This document shows, piece after piece, positions 8,376 to 16,948 of a stretch of DNA of 64,000 bases. The translations under genes were made by a program, and so were the position numbers. This DNA is from Pedobacter indicus. Lineage in GTDB: Bacteria; Bacteroidota; Bacteroidia; Sphingobacteriales; Sphingobacteriaceae. The stretch spans positions 1,054,001 through 1,118,000 of the forward strand of contig NZ_QRGB01000001.1 of assembly GCF_003449035.1 (NCBI RefSeq), given 5' to 3'. The notes beneath the pieces were generated by a model. The model was not told the origin of the DNA and did not search any database. It saw only the letters and a list, made by a program, of their open reading frames with translations. Numbering within the stretch: the first letter of the stretch is position 1; every line of letters begins with the position of its first letter.

Positions 8376-9638
8376 TTAATACTTAAATGCATTTTTCATT
8401 AACTCCATTTCGTTTCTTGGAATACCCAGATCCGTCGCTATTTGTTCCCATTGGGCTACATTCTGACCAATTGTATTGATAATAGCATCGGCCTCTTTTT
8501 CTTTTAACCGAAAATATAGAGCTACTTCTCGTACAAGGTCAAAATCCAACGCATTATCGGTTTCTGAAATATTAAGTTTCAAGCCAGTACCATTCGGGGT
8601 TGGATTAATATCATAAGCCGGCGAAAGTATCCAGCCCGAATCCCTCAAAAGGAATCCGTGATTGCGAAGATGATCGTCGGTATTTGATATGGCTATATTA
8701 AAAACAATGCGGCTCCATAATTTTTTTAGATCGTTATCAACGTTAGTTCCATTCTGCATCAAAAATTCCACAAGCTCCAAATAACTAACCCCATCTTGAT
8801 AGTCCGTTCCATCAGTATATCCTAATAAGGTCATTGCAGAAGCAAAGTGAATACGGGCACTAGCGTTGTTACGATCAAATCGTTGTGTTAGAAATGTATG
8901 TTGATGGTGTGAGAATTTTTGTATCCTTGACGGTGCCATTTCAATACCAGATTGAATGGCAAGCCGATAGGCAAGCATTTCCCAAGCGCCCATATCCTGA
9001 CGATCATTTTGACTTGGGAATTTAGCAATCCATAAACTTCCTTCAGTATCCCGAATGTTTGCCTTGGGTCTTGCACCTCCCAAAGAAGATCCTGGTGCCA
9101 TTAGCATATTAAGCCATTTTAGGTATTCCGGATTTTCTGAGGCATCTTCTTTTTCTAGTTGTAAGCTGGCAAATTCAAGATCCCGAAGTGCAGCAAAAGG
9201 TGGTGCGGCCATCGCTTCATCATCATTTAAAAATGCACCATCGGACGTTGTTTTAAAACGAAGTCCTCCCATTCTGTTATTATCATAAACTCCGAGTAGG
9301 TAATCCGATTCCATTAAAGTGTTAGGCCGGCGTTCTTCTTTCCTAGCTTTAGCAGCCTCTTTACGCATCATTAAAACTCGACCCCATCGATCAGGTGAGG
9401 AATCCAAGAAAATACCGAAACTGGATTTCTCATCAGTCAGGTACTGGGCTCCTTCGAATAATTGTAAATCTGGATCTATGATCTGGGCATAATCCGATTG
9501 TAACCATTCTTTAGCATATTCAAAGGAAAATATTTCTTTTCCTCTGGATGGCGTAGCATATAAACTCCCCATTAAGAATGGATCTTCAATTCCATCCCAA
9601 TGCGCATATACCAATATTTCTTTTCGTTCCTGTGTCAT
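8376..9638 (-). CDS. hipA: HipA-family serine/threonine kinase toxin
   Basis: HipA toxins phosphorylate a translation target (GltX in E. coli), and HipB neutralises them. The 420-residue protein has the N-terminal subdomain, a Gly/Ser P-loop GSSLGGARPKAN around residues 180-195, a nucleotide-binding Lys in LWIAKFPSQND, and the catalytic stretch NTDDHLRNHGF (Asp321-Asp322-His323). The metal-binding part PAYDINPTP follows. The start codon overlaps the stop of the HTH gene in TAATG, so the two are translationally coupled. The pair lies directly after tRNA-Glu on the opposite strand, a usual site for acquired modules. Its target in this organism is not known; GltX is an inference from E. coli. 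Confidence 0.93.
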   Translation of the reverse strand: MTQERKEILVYAHWDGIEDPFLMGSLYATPSRGKEIFSFEYAKEWLQSDYAQIIDPDLQLFEGAQYLTDEKSSFGIFLDSSPDRWGRVLMMRKEAAKARKEERRPNTLMESDYLLGVYDNNRMGGLRFKTTSDGAFLNDDEAMAAPPFAALRDLEFASLQLEKEDASENPEYLKWLNMLMAPGSSLGGARPKANIRDTEGSLWIAKFPSQNDRQDMGAWEMLAYRLAIQSGIEMAPSRIQKFSHHQHTFLTQRFDRNNASARIHFASAMTLLGYTDGTDYQDGVSYLELVEFLMQNGTNVDNDLKKLWSRIVFNIAISNTDDHLRNHGFLLRDSGWILSPAYDINPTPNGTGLKLNISETDNALDFDLVREVALYFRLKEKEADAIINTIGQNVAQWEQIATDLGIPRNEMELMKNAFKY

Positions 9639-9958
9639 TATTTCTTGGTATTTTTTGGACCACGTTCTTTAACGGTTAGATCGGCATCCTGTATTTTTCT
9701 ACCCAATGTATCATCTTTGGCCAAAAGCAATATATCCTTCTCCAATCCTAATACTAATAAAACCTGGAGAATAATACCTAAAGAAATTGAAGGACTTCCT
9801 TTTTCTAGGGAAGAAAGTGTAGGACGGGAAATCCCTGCCCGCTCTGAAACCTGACCCATCGTTAGTTTCCTGCGTAAGCGTGCCAACTTGATATTTTCTC
9901 CCACTGCTTGTAAAAGCTTCCGGTTTTTAGGTAGTAGTATAAGGCTATTTCTAGGCAT
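9638..9958 (-). CDS. hipB: HipB-like HTH antitoxin/repressor
   Basis: The 106-residue protein has an N-terminal XRE-type helix-turn-helix (MGQVSERAGISRPTLSSLEK, about residues 35-54) and a charged tail ending in lysines. It is the first gene of the pair and overlaps hipA by one base. In the family, HipB binds HipA and represses its own promoter. A -7 box TATATTTG (9977-9984) and an imperfect palindrome (9994-10009) lie just upstream, as expected for autoregulation. Confidence 0.9.
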   Translation of the reverse strand: MPRNSLILLPKNRKLLQAVGENIKLARLRRKLTMGQVSERAGISRPTLSSLEKGSPSISLGIILQVLLVLGLEKDILLLAKDDTLGRKIQDADLTVKERGPKNTKK

Positions 9959-9976
9959 AACGTTAAATATTTTTTA

Positions 9977-10009
9977 CAAATATACCTAAAAAAGTAAATA
10001 GTATTTTAC
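9977..10009 (-). promoter_or_regulatory. Putative hipBA promoter and operator
   Basis: TATATTTG on the minus strand (9977-9984) matches the TAnnTTTG box. Ten bases upstream, GTAAATAGTATTTTAC (9994-10009, plus strand) is an imperfect palindrome with GTAAA...TTTAC ends and is a candidate HipB site. No clear -33 TTTG is seen. Operator identity is inferred from position only. Confidence 0.4.
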
Positions 10010-10564
10010 GTTATTGAAACAAATAATATATGGAGCTTAATTTTGTCCCAAAAAAAGTATTCTTTTAGGATAATTAAATGTGTTACATATATTTTCCACT
10101 ATAGCGTATAATTAGCCCTTAAAGCGTTATTCTTTTATTGAGTTCACTCAGCATATTCCCCTTCATTCCGCGAAAAGCTGCATTCCGGGCAGTAGCGCTT
10201 CCCTAAAAAGTCTTGGACACCATCACTAATTTCTCCTTTCCACTCTGTTAACTCTTGCCGTCCCTGATAGCTATCGTGACTGGAAAGGAGCACTGCATTT
10301 CCAACCCGAAATCGGGAACGGAGTCCGCTCCATCGGAATTCCATTTAACCATTTGGTGTCGCTTCCTATGTATTGGAACTTCACAAAAGCCTTTAGAACT
10401 CCTTCCGCACCATCACCGTCCTTCTCTTTTTTTGACAGCAAAATACCAACATTTGGAAGTTGAACGGACTGCATAACCGGTCGCGTACTCCCTTTTATAA
10501 GCCCTTATCAATTCCAAATATTGAAAATGTATCAGCAACAAAAAAAGGTAACAGCGAGGGCGCT

Positions 10565-10651
10565 ATGGGAAGTAAATCTAAAATGAATCTTATGAAATCG
10601 TACAAAGACATCAAAAAGGAAGCGGCACCAAAAAAAACGCTCAAGATATAA
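10565..10651 (+). CDS. Possible 28-residue peptide in the decayed region
   Basis: An ATG at 10565 opens a short lysine-rich frame (MGSKSKMNLMKSYKDIKKEA..., ending KTLKI) with a stop at 10651. The composition looks protein-like rather than random, and it could be the N-terminus of a lost mobilisation or plasmid-type gene, but nothing downstream in frame continues it. No family recognised. Kept at low confidence. Confidence 0.2.
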   Translation: MGSKSKMNLMKSYKDIKKEAAPKKTLKI

Positions 10652-10684
10652 TAAGTAAATCACTTCAAAAAAATAGAAACAAAA

Positions 10685-10736
10685 ACTGTCCGAATGGTTC
10701 GGATAGCATTATTAACCTGCCTGTCGGCAGACAGGT
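10685..10736. repeat. Two adjacent short palindromes, REP-like
   Basis: TCCGAA-TGG-TTCGGA (10689-10703) and ACCTGCCTG-TCGG-CAGACAGGT (10715-10736, one mispair) sit next to each other. The second resembles CCTGCCTG-type extragenic palindromes that are common in Bacteroidota genomes. Neither is followed by a T-run. Confidence 0.5.
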
Positions 10737-10781
10737 CTTTAAATATTTACCAAGCATTGGAAAAAAAACGTCCCCTAACAG

Positions 10782-10822
10782 GCTATAAAAATAATGTCAT
10801 GAAAAAACACTATTTTTATAGC
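10782..10822. repeat. Long AT-rich hairpin
   Basis: GCTATAAAAATA (10782-10793) and TATTTTTATAGC (10811-10822) are perfect 12-bp inverted arms. The pairing extends four more bases with one mismatch, leaving a 9-nt loop. It lies in the gene-free stretch and may be an old element end or recombination site. Confidence 0.55.
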
Positions 10823-11247
10823 TATCGTTACCTGCAATCCTCCCTATACCAAACCATTAACTCCCCCAGCTAACGTTTTGCATTCCATTATTTCCTTAAT
10901 TAGTTGAGCTCTTTGCAAGACCGATTTTCAAACTGTTGCCCTTTTGGGAGCACGTGCGCAATTGGAACTGCAATTTAAAAGTGGAGACGTTTTATGCGAC
11001 CAATTTTTCAATTGACTTATATATTAATTCCCTCGATGTCTTGTGTGACGTAGACGCTTTCCAACTGAGTCAGATACCTAAAAAGAAAATCATAGCTAAA
11101 TTTTGAGCTCAACCCGATTTATTTCGTATTTCTTTCAAATTAAATTTTAATCCATCGAGTACACCCGTTTTTCCCTTGATTTTTACTAAGACGGATATTA
11201 AATGGAAGTTAGCCGTAGATTAAACGGAGATCAATCGTGTATACACC

Positions 11248-11302
11248 TCTAAAGTCCGAGGAATGTCCGAACAATGTCCGACTAAAGTCCGTCTGAAAGT
11301 AG
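11248..11302 (+). repeat. 11-bp tandem repeat (xxxAAxGTCCG), locus 1
   Basis: Four consecutive 11-mers end in GTCCG: TCTAAAGTCCG, AGGAATGTCCG, AACAATGTCCG, ACTAAAGTCCG (11248-11291), and a decayed fifth, TCTGAAAGTAG, follows. The period is close to one helical turn. The same family occurs at 47977-48043 in the other orientation. The array is about 200 bp upstream of the flavoprotein gene. Confidence 0.75.
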
Positions 11303-11495
11303 AAGAAAAATAAAGCAAAATAGGCGCAATTATACAAGAAATGCGACGGTTTTTGGAGTCGTCAGCTCAGGTTTAACAGGCGATAAGGTGAGAGTTCATT
11401 TTTAACTTAAAGTAAAATGTAGCGGCCGGAGTTAGGGGTGACTGCGACCGGAATTCCGTATATTGAACAAATATTTGTACACAACGAAATGGCTT

Positions 11496-12626
11496 ATGGC
11501 TTCTAAAGAAAAGACAGGACAAACGACGTCTCAACTGATTTATAAAACAGAAATTGTTGTTATTGGGGCTGGCCAGGCGGGCTTGTCGTCTGCATATCAC
11601 TTAAAGAACTTGGGCTTGCAACAGGGGCGCGGCTTTATCGTATTCGATGGTTCGCCCAGTCCGGGCGGTGCTTGGCAATATCGGTGGCCGTCGTTGACAT
11701 TGAGTACGGTGAACCGAATTCATGATCTGCCGGGGATGTCTTTTGCAGATACGATCTCCGACAGTCGTGCTCCCGAAGTTCATGCCAATATTGCGGTACC
11801 GCGTTATTTTGAATGCTACGAGAAGACCTTCGATCTATCGGTATACCGACCGGTAAAAGTCAACGTGGTTTGCGAGCGGGAGGGTAGGTTGCGTGTAGAA
11901 ACAGACAGGGGTTTTTTCTCTGCGCGTGGTATCATCAATGCTACAGGTACTTGGGATAAGCCCTATATCCCTGAATACCCGGGTGCGGGGCTTTTTAGAG
12001 GAGATCAGCTGCATACGCGGGATTATAGGGTAGCGGAAGATTTTGTGGGGAAACATGTGCTGATTGTAGGTGGGGGAATATCGGCGATTCAGTTATTAGA
12101 TGAGATTTCACGGGTGACTAAGACGACCTGGGTAACGCGTCGTCCTCCGGAATTTGTTGAAGGATCTTTTGATGCTGAACGCGGGCGCGCGGCTGTAGCG
12201 ATGGTGGAAGATCGTGTACGGCGGGGACTGCCAGCAAATTCGGTCGTGTCGGTAACGGGCTTGCCGGTAACCCCAGCGATCATTGCTATGCGGGAGCGGG
12301 GAGTGTTAAACAGACAGCCGATGTTTGCTGAAATTACGGGAAAGGGCGTGAGGTGGGAGGATGGACGGACATTGGATGTGGACGTGATTCTTTGGTGTAC
12401 CGGTTTCCGAAGTTCGTTAGATCATCTGATGCCTTTAATGCTAAGGGAACCCAGCGGTGGGATTACGATGGACGGCCGGCTTGCAACGCGGGTTGCCAAG
12501 GATCACCGGGTTCATCTGGTTGGCTACGGCCCATCAGCATCAACGATTGGTGCAAATCGTGCCGGTCGTGCAGCTGCACAGGAGCTTATGGATCATTTGG
12601 GCCTGAAAAAGAGACTAGAAAATTAA
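11496..12626 (+). CDS. Flavin-dependent NAD(P) oxidoreductase, GC-rich and likely transferred
   Basis: The protein has an N-terminal FAD-binding GAGQAGLSSAYHL, a second dinucleotide site GGGISAIQLLDEIS near residue 180, and WCTGFRSSLDHL before the C-terminal VGYGPSASTIGANRAGR. This is the layout of flavin monooxygenase/thioredoxin-reductase-like proteins (pyridine nucleotide-disulphide oxidoreductase family). A TTG-initiated frame begins at 11463, but the ATG at 11496 (MASKEKTG) is the more natural start. Codons are much richer in G and C than in neighbouring genes (runs such as gcgggcgcgcggc), and the sequence reads like actinobacterial relatives. This supports horizontal transfer next to the decayed patch. 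The substrate is unknown. Confidence 0.85.
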   Translation: MASKEKTGQTTSQLIYKTEIVVIGAGQAGLSSAYHLKNLGLQQGRGFIVFDGSPSPGGAWQYRWPSLTLSTVNRIHDLPGMSFADTISDSRAPEVHANIAVPRYFECYEKTFDLSVYRPVKVNVVCEREGRLRVETDRGFFSARGIINATGTWDKPYIPEYPGAGLFRGDQLHTRDYRVAEDFVGKHVLIVGGGISAIQLLDEISRVTKTTWVTRRPPEFVEGSFDAERGRAAVAMVEDRVRRGLPANSVVSVTGLPVTPAIIAMRERGVLNRQPMFAEITGKGVRWEDGRTLDVDVILWCTGFRSSLDHLMPLMLREPSGGITMDGRLATRVAKDHRVHLVGYGPSASTIGANRAGRAAAQELMDHLGLKKRLEN

Positions 12627-12630
12627 AGAC

Positions 12631-13926
12631 TCATTTTTGTTGCTCAATCAGGGTATTGAGGCTCTGGGCGAGATTAATTGAAGGATCATTTACCTCGACT
12701 TTCTTACCGTCAAGTGGTGCGTAAAGCTCAAGGCTGGACTTTAACAGCGGACCTTCAGCAATACGGCTAATTTCGTCTTGGTTCATTCCGGAACGATAAA
12801 AGAGCCAATCTTTATAAGCTATTTTCTTTGGAATATCGGAACCTCCGATCTGAAAATCCGTCGCGATGAGCTGCTCTTCCACAGTTCCTTGTAATTCCGT
12901 ATCAATGTATAGCAGGGTAATACCTTTGGCGTAATAGTGCGTCAGAGTGAGGGTGTGCCATTGGCTATCATTTACATTGATCGTGCTTATCTTATCGGAC
13001 TTTGGTGAGCTGTATATTACCGCACCTTTGTCGTCGATGCTAAGCACACCTTGTTTCTGTCCTTCGTTTTTACCGCTTGTCTGAAACGACATTAGCGTGC
13101 CCGGTTGCGCTGTTTTAAAGTTAATGGAGGTGGTGAAGGAGTGAACGATGTTTTCTGGTTTGAATAGGAACAACTTGGTGCGTTGCCCTTTGTTTTTAAA
13201 ATGAAGGGATGATCCTTCAATACGTTTTGGCAAGGGTTTATTGACTTCCAACGCGTCAAACAACGAGGGAGGAATGGTATAAGCCATTTCACGATGGCCA
13301 GCGTCATTTGGATGGGCGCTATCTGCCCAGTAGCCGTCAGTCCAATGTCCTGCGAGGTCATCGATCGCACCCAAAAGATTGATGCTGGGCACCTCCCAGG
13401 TATGGATCAGTAGGTTCATCTGTTTGATAAATCGGTAGTCAATTTCGTTATAGTCGTTTCGCGTATAGCTGTTCGTAACAACAGGGGTATACCCATGAGA
13501 TCGGGCTTTGTTGATGAGGATTTTCATGTTTCGTTCAAACTGGTCGAAAACTGGTTCCCCTTGTTCATGGATACCTTCGTTCCCTAATGCTAGTGCGAAA
13601 ATGACATACTGGCCTTTTTGTGGTAAGAAATCCTTTTCATATCGCTTCAATACTTTCAAAGTATTGTCTCCGCCGATACTGATGTTTACGGTTTCCCATT
13701 GAGTTTTTCCTGCCGCTGATTGCTGCTTCAGGATATCCGTGAACATACTTGTATAGCCATATTCATTTGTTGCTCCGACACCTTTTGGAACTGACGAGCC
13801 GAAATAAATGATTTTATGGGTGGGTTTTACCTGATGTGTATCTTGGCTGTAAGTAGGTGCAGCAAGGAGGAAGAAGCAGGTAATAAGGGCTATTAATCTG
13901 TATAGTACATCGGATTTCATTTTCAA
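12631..13926 (-). CDS. Secreted SGNH (GDSL-like) hydrolase with C-terminal LamG-like domain
   Basis: This 431-residue protein has a signal peptide ending near AAPTYSQ. The SGNH blocks are visible: GSS (Ser45), the glycine of SIGGDN, GNEG, and DSAHPND with Asp202 and His205. The C-terminal half (about 230-410) has the beta-sandwich pattern of a concanavalin/LamG domain (INVNDSQWHTLTLTHYY, LLYIDTELQG). In the family such proteins act as carbohydrate or acyl esterases outside the cytoplasm, with the lectin-like part aiding binding. It is the last of five closely spaced minus-strand genes and converges with the flavoprotein with only four bases between the stops. Substrate unknown. Confidence 0.88.
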   Translation of the reverse strand: MKMKSDVLYRLIALITCFFLLAAPTYSQDTHQVKPTHKIIYFGSSVPKGVGATNEYGYTSMFTDILKQQSAAGKTQWETVNISIGGDNTLKVLKRYEKDFLPQKGQYVIFALALGNEGIHEQGEPVFDQFERNMKILINKARSHGYTPVVTNSYTRNDYNEIDYRFIKQMNLLIHTWEVPSINLLGAIDDLAGHWTDGYWADSAHPNDAGHREMAYTIPPSLFDALEVNKPLPKRIEGSSLHFKNKGQRTKLFLFKPENIVHSFTTSINFKTAQPGTLMSFQTSGKNEGQKQGVLSIDDKGAVIYSSPKSDKISTINVNDSQWHTLTLTHYYAKGITLLYIDTELQGTVEEQLIATDFQIGGSDIPKKIAYKDWLFYRSGMNQDEISRIAEGPLLKSSLELYAPLDGKKVEVNDPSINLAQSLNTLIEQQK

Positions 13927-13946
13927 ATGTATTAAAATCAGAATAC

Positions 13947-14447
13947 TTAGATTCTTTTCTCGTAGCAGAAATAGCGGAGATCTGGGTTTTTCCTTAGCGA
14001 AATAATACCACTATATTCATAGCCTAGCTTGGGGAAAAGCGCTTGAGTCGCCTTGTTTTCACTATTGGTATCGACTCGTAAGACATGGATGCCGCGTTCT
14101 TTGGCTAGCTTTTCAGCATAGTTCATCATTGTTCTCGCCAAACCGGCTCCCTGTAGGTCGGGGTCAACAGCCAGTCGATGTGTAACGAGAGCATCTTCGT
14201 TAAGATCCCAACCTACATCGTTGTATTCCGGGCTTTGCTCATTGGTGATGGCGATGACGCTTACTACCTTTGAGTCCATGATGCCCACCCATAGTTGGTC
14301 TTTATCGATATCCTCTTGGAAAACCTCTGGATTAGGGTAATCGTCTGACCATTGGTAATTGCCACTTGCCCGCATAAGTGGGACGACCTTTTTGACAATC
14401 GTCATGATGTCTTTAATGTCGCTGGATTCAGCTTTTCTAATGTCCAT
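13947..14447 (-). CDS. GNAT-family N-acetyltransferase
   Basis: The 166-residue protein has the GNAT fold: acetyl-CoA loop LQGAGLARTMMNYAEKLA (about residues 97-115) after the strand ALVTHRLAVDP, and the late VLRVDTNSENKATQALFPKLGYEY. It would acetylate an amine; the substrate cannot be predicted. It lies 20 bp after the SGNH start and 54 bp from the next gene upstream, inside the five-gene cluster. Confidence 0.9.
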   Translation of the reverse strand: MDIRKAESSDIKDIMTIVKKVVPLMRASGNYQWSDDYPNPEVFQEDIDKDQLWVGIMDSKVVSVIAITNEQSPEYNDVGWDLNEDALVTHRLAVDPDLQGAGLARTMMNYAEKLAKERGIHVLRVDTNSENKATQALFPKLGYEYSGIISLRKNPDLRYFCYEKRI

Positions 14448-14501
14448 GAATTAAAATAAATAATCTACTTTAAAAGAAAAAATCTAGCCGGTGTGATGGG
14501 T

Positions 14502-15149
14502 TCAGCTCTTTGAGATACTTTTTATTTCCTTTAAATTAACGATTTTGAATGTCTCTTGATAGCTGAAGTAGGCATTGATCATCGCAAGAGCTAAGCGCCT
14601 GGTAGAGATAGCGGCATAACCTCTTAGGATACCGACGGAGTTGAGTGACCGGAGAACTTTTATCATCCATTTTTCGCCTGTTCGTGTCGTGTTGGGCCGG
14701 TCAATTGCACCGGGATGGATAATAAGGAGTTTATTAAAGCCCAATGCTTTCACGCTTTCCTCCAACGTTCCTTTCATTTTGTTATAAAAAATCATGGACT
14801 TGCTGTCAGCTCCTGCTGCAGATAGTAAGATAAAGCTATCAACCCCGCTTTCCTTGCAAAGAGCGGCAAATTTTAGCTGGTAGTCATGGTCGACCCGCCA
14901 TTGTGCTTCTTTTCCGCCAGCGTCCTTTAATGTTGTTCCCAGACATGAAAAAGCCACATCCCCTTGAATGTCGTCTATGTATTCTTCCAGCTTATCGAAA
15001 TCGACAATGATCTCTTTTAATTTGATATGTCCGCCGAAATATGGTCGTCGGACTAAAGCGGTAACCTCTTTAAACCGGGTATCATTCAATAGCTGTGTTA
15101 CTAATTCCTTTCCCGTAGCTCCCGTTCCACCGATGACAATTGCTTTCAT
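14502..15149 (-). CDS. NAD(P)-binding Rossmann protein, atypical SDR (TIP30/HTATIP2-like)
   Basis: A 215-residue protein with the glycine motif GGTGATGKELV at residues 7-17 and a central FSCLGTTLKDAGGKEAQW. The stretch SFILLSAAGADSKS leads into the YNKMKGTLEE helix, where Tyr and Lys match the atypical SDR active region. It is cytoplasmic. The reaction is unknown. It is placed 23 bp upstream of the FAD oxidoreductase stop and could act as a small reductase in the same pathway. Confidence 0.88.
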   Translation of the reverse strand: MKAIVIGGTGATGKELVTQLLNDTRFKEVTALVRRPYFGGHIKLKEIIVDFDKLEEYIDDIQGDVAFSCLGTTLKDAGGKEAQWRVDHDYQLKFAALCKESGVDSFILLSAAGADSKSMIFYNKMKGTLEESVKALGFNKLLIIHPGAIDRPNTTRTGEKWMIKVLRSLNSVGILRGYAAISTRRLALAMINAYFSYQETFKIVNLKEIKSISKS

Positions 15150-15172
15150 AGCCTAAAAATACGTAAAAAGAA

Positions 15173-16900
15173 TTATACTTCGTCAGGCCATTGAGTTTCG
15201 ATGCCTTGGGAGCGTATAAATTTTTGGAAATCAGCTAGAAGCTGTTTGTCTTCACGTATTTTTCGGGGTGAAACATTGTTTTCCTTGGCGTATGCGATGA
15301 GCATGCCGACTGATTCCCCGATATTCCATTCTACCGGATGCAGGCGATAACAACCATTGGTAATATGGGTGGTGCCGATATTTTTATTTGCTGGTAAAAT
15401 ATTGTCCATACGTATAGGCAATAAAGCTCCTAGTGGGATTTCAAAGGGGAGGGAATGAAAGTCGACATAGTTTACTTTATCGCTGCTGGGGTGCAAGTCA
15501 ATATGGTAATAACCTGTTCCAACACTATCATAGAAGGATACTGCCTTTTCTTTATTTTCACCTTCTTTGGCGGTCATAGCGCGTTGGTCGCGACCAACAT
15601 GTTCTTCAAGTACTGTAAAAACCGCTTTGATTCTGCGTGATTCGCGGATATACGGGTATTTTGCCATGCCATCATCCGTTCCCATAATATCATTTCGTAA
15701 GCGTAGCCCCGGCCATCCCTTGCCTCCATCGGGGCGTGGCGCTTCGGTCTGCAGCCAATATAAGAGTGATAGGCTGAGCTGTTTCGAAGCTTCGATGTGT
15801 TTTTCAAGTTCCTGAGGGGAAACATCAACGATATTACCCAGCATATAATCGTTTTGTGGCCAATTGACGATGGTAACATCGCCTGGGTAAAAGCCCTCCG
15901 CGAAATTGTTTTTATTGATGATTTTGCGGTAGTTCCATAAATTCAATACACCTTTCATAGTGCGCCCATCAGGGTGGAAGCCCAGCTTTTTGGGTTCTAG
16001 GGTTCGGGGGTTAGAATAGTGCAGGTCTAGAAGCTTTCCAGGCCAGGGTGGAGTTAAGTCAGGAACATGGTTGCGCCAAAATTCATAATCCTTTGGTTTT
16101 GGGATCACATGATTGCCACCGGGCACGTAATCCATCGCAAAACACATGGTAAAGGCCTGATTGTTGGATGGGTTGGCTTGCTCCGGTGCGTGAAGTTCGC
16201 CCGTTTCTTCCTTAGACTCCGTTCCGGTTACATATTCCGTTCCGGTGAGAGGTAGCAAGTCGCCCAGCTCTGTAGCGTCTACGAAGTATGGGGCTTGCAG
16301 CGTTTTTTTCTTGCCCGTTTTGTCTTCGGCAACCAGCCCGTTGACGCGCGTGCCCCTTACATCGGCCGCGATAATTCTGTGTTCGAGTAGGAGAACCAAT
16401 TTTGCCGAACTGAGATAAGGAGCAAGCATATTGTTCATGACCGCAACAGCCACTCGTGGTTCATGGCATAGCCTAGAGACACCTCCGCTACCTGGATTGA
16501 GTAAAGGGTTTGATTTTGCCTCAGCGGTTAGAGGATAGTTTTGCACGTAATAAGCTCTCACTGCATTTCTAAAATCGCGATATAGCTGTGTACCCCCAAA
16601 TTTTTCTATCCATTGATGTTCATCTGGGGGTACCCCCTGCTGTGAAAGTTGCCCACCGATCCAATCTGTTTCTTCGGTCAGGACGACAGTCTGATTGTTT
16701 CTGAGGGCAGACATGGCAGCCGCAAAACCGCCCAGTCCGCCCCCCGCGATGACAACGTCTGCTGTAAGAACCTCTTCTCCTTTCTGTGTTTGTGTTTGGA
16801 TATGTACTTTATCTAAGTGCTTTGTGAAGCCCAACAAGGGGGAAGCCGCTAAGGTGCCGCTTCCGATACCGATGGCTCCAATAAAATTTCTTCGTTTCAT
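15173..16900 (-). CDS. Tat-exported FAD-dependent oxidoreductase (FAD_oxidored family)
   Basis: A 575-residue protein whose N-terminus MKRRNFIGAIGIGSG has the twin arginines and Phe of a Tat signal. FAD binding is shown by VVIAGGGLGGFAAAMSALRN (about 49-68) and later VDATELGDLLPLTG. The C-terminus has NILPANKNIGTTHITNGCYR with WNIGESVGMLIAYA, the second FAD contact typical of this Bacteroidota/Planctomycetes family. It probably oxidises a small organic substrate in the periplasm, passing electrons to the cytochrome encoded 48 bp upstream. That pairing is inferred from operon order. Confidence 0.9.
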   Translation of the reverse strand: MKRRNFIGAIGIGSGTLAASPLLGFTKHLDKVHIQTQTQKGEEVLTADVVIAGGGLGGFAAAMSALRNNQTVVLTEETDWIGGQLSQQGVPPDEHQWIEKFGGTQLYRDFRNAVRAYYVQNYPLTAEAKSNPLLNPGSGGVSRLCHEPRVAVAVMNNMLAPYLSSAKLVLLLEHRIIAADVRGTRVNGLVAEDKTGKKKTLQAPYFVDATELGDLLPLTGTEYVTGTESKEETGELHAPEQANPSNNQAFTMCFAMDYVPGGNHVIPKPKDYEFWRNHVPDLTPPWPGKLLDLHYSNPRTLEPKKLGFHPDGRTMKGVLNLWNYRKIINKNNFAEGFYPGDVTIVNWPQNDYMLGNIVDVSPQELEKHIEASKQLSLSLLYWLQTEAPRPDGGKGWPGLRLRNDIMGTDDGMAKYPYIRESRRIKAVFTVLEEHVGRDQRAMTAKEGENKEKAVSFYDSVGTGYYHIDLHPSSDKVNYVDFHSLPFEIPLGALLPIRMDNILPANKNIGTTHITNGCYRLHPVEWNIGESVGMLIAYAKENNVSPRKIREDKQLLADFQKFIRSQGIETQWPDEV

Positions 16901-16948
16901 GATTTGGTTTAATATCTCAATATTTAGGTAGTAGCGAATATACCGATA

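Larger units (their letters stand above)
9959..11462. other. About 1.5 kb without an intact gene: probable decayed mobile DNA
   Basis: No open frame here has convincing protein character. Short frames on both strands near 10144-10480 overlap each other and look like pieces of a broken gene. A 35-codon run ending near 11009 (TVALLGARAQLELQF, then GDVLCDQFFN) also reads like a coding remnant without a start. Several hairpins (10685-10705, 10715-10736, 10782-10822) and an 11-bp tandem repeat (11248-11302) lie here. Position between a tRNA-linked HipBA pair and a GC-rich flavoprotein suggests the scar of an inserted element, but no integrase or transposase fragment was recognised. Confidence 0.45.

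Noticed and set aside
10144-10651. Overlapping frames of 60-75 codons on both strands
   Set aside because: They contradict each other, none resembles a known family, and none can be extended into a full gene. Treated as scraps within the decayed region.
11040-11075. Stretch resembling a reversed tRNA D-arm (ACGCTTTCCAACTGAG)
   Set aside because: No acceptor stem, anticodon stem or T-arm can be paired around it, so it is not reported as a tRNA or tRNA fragment.
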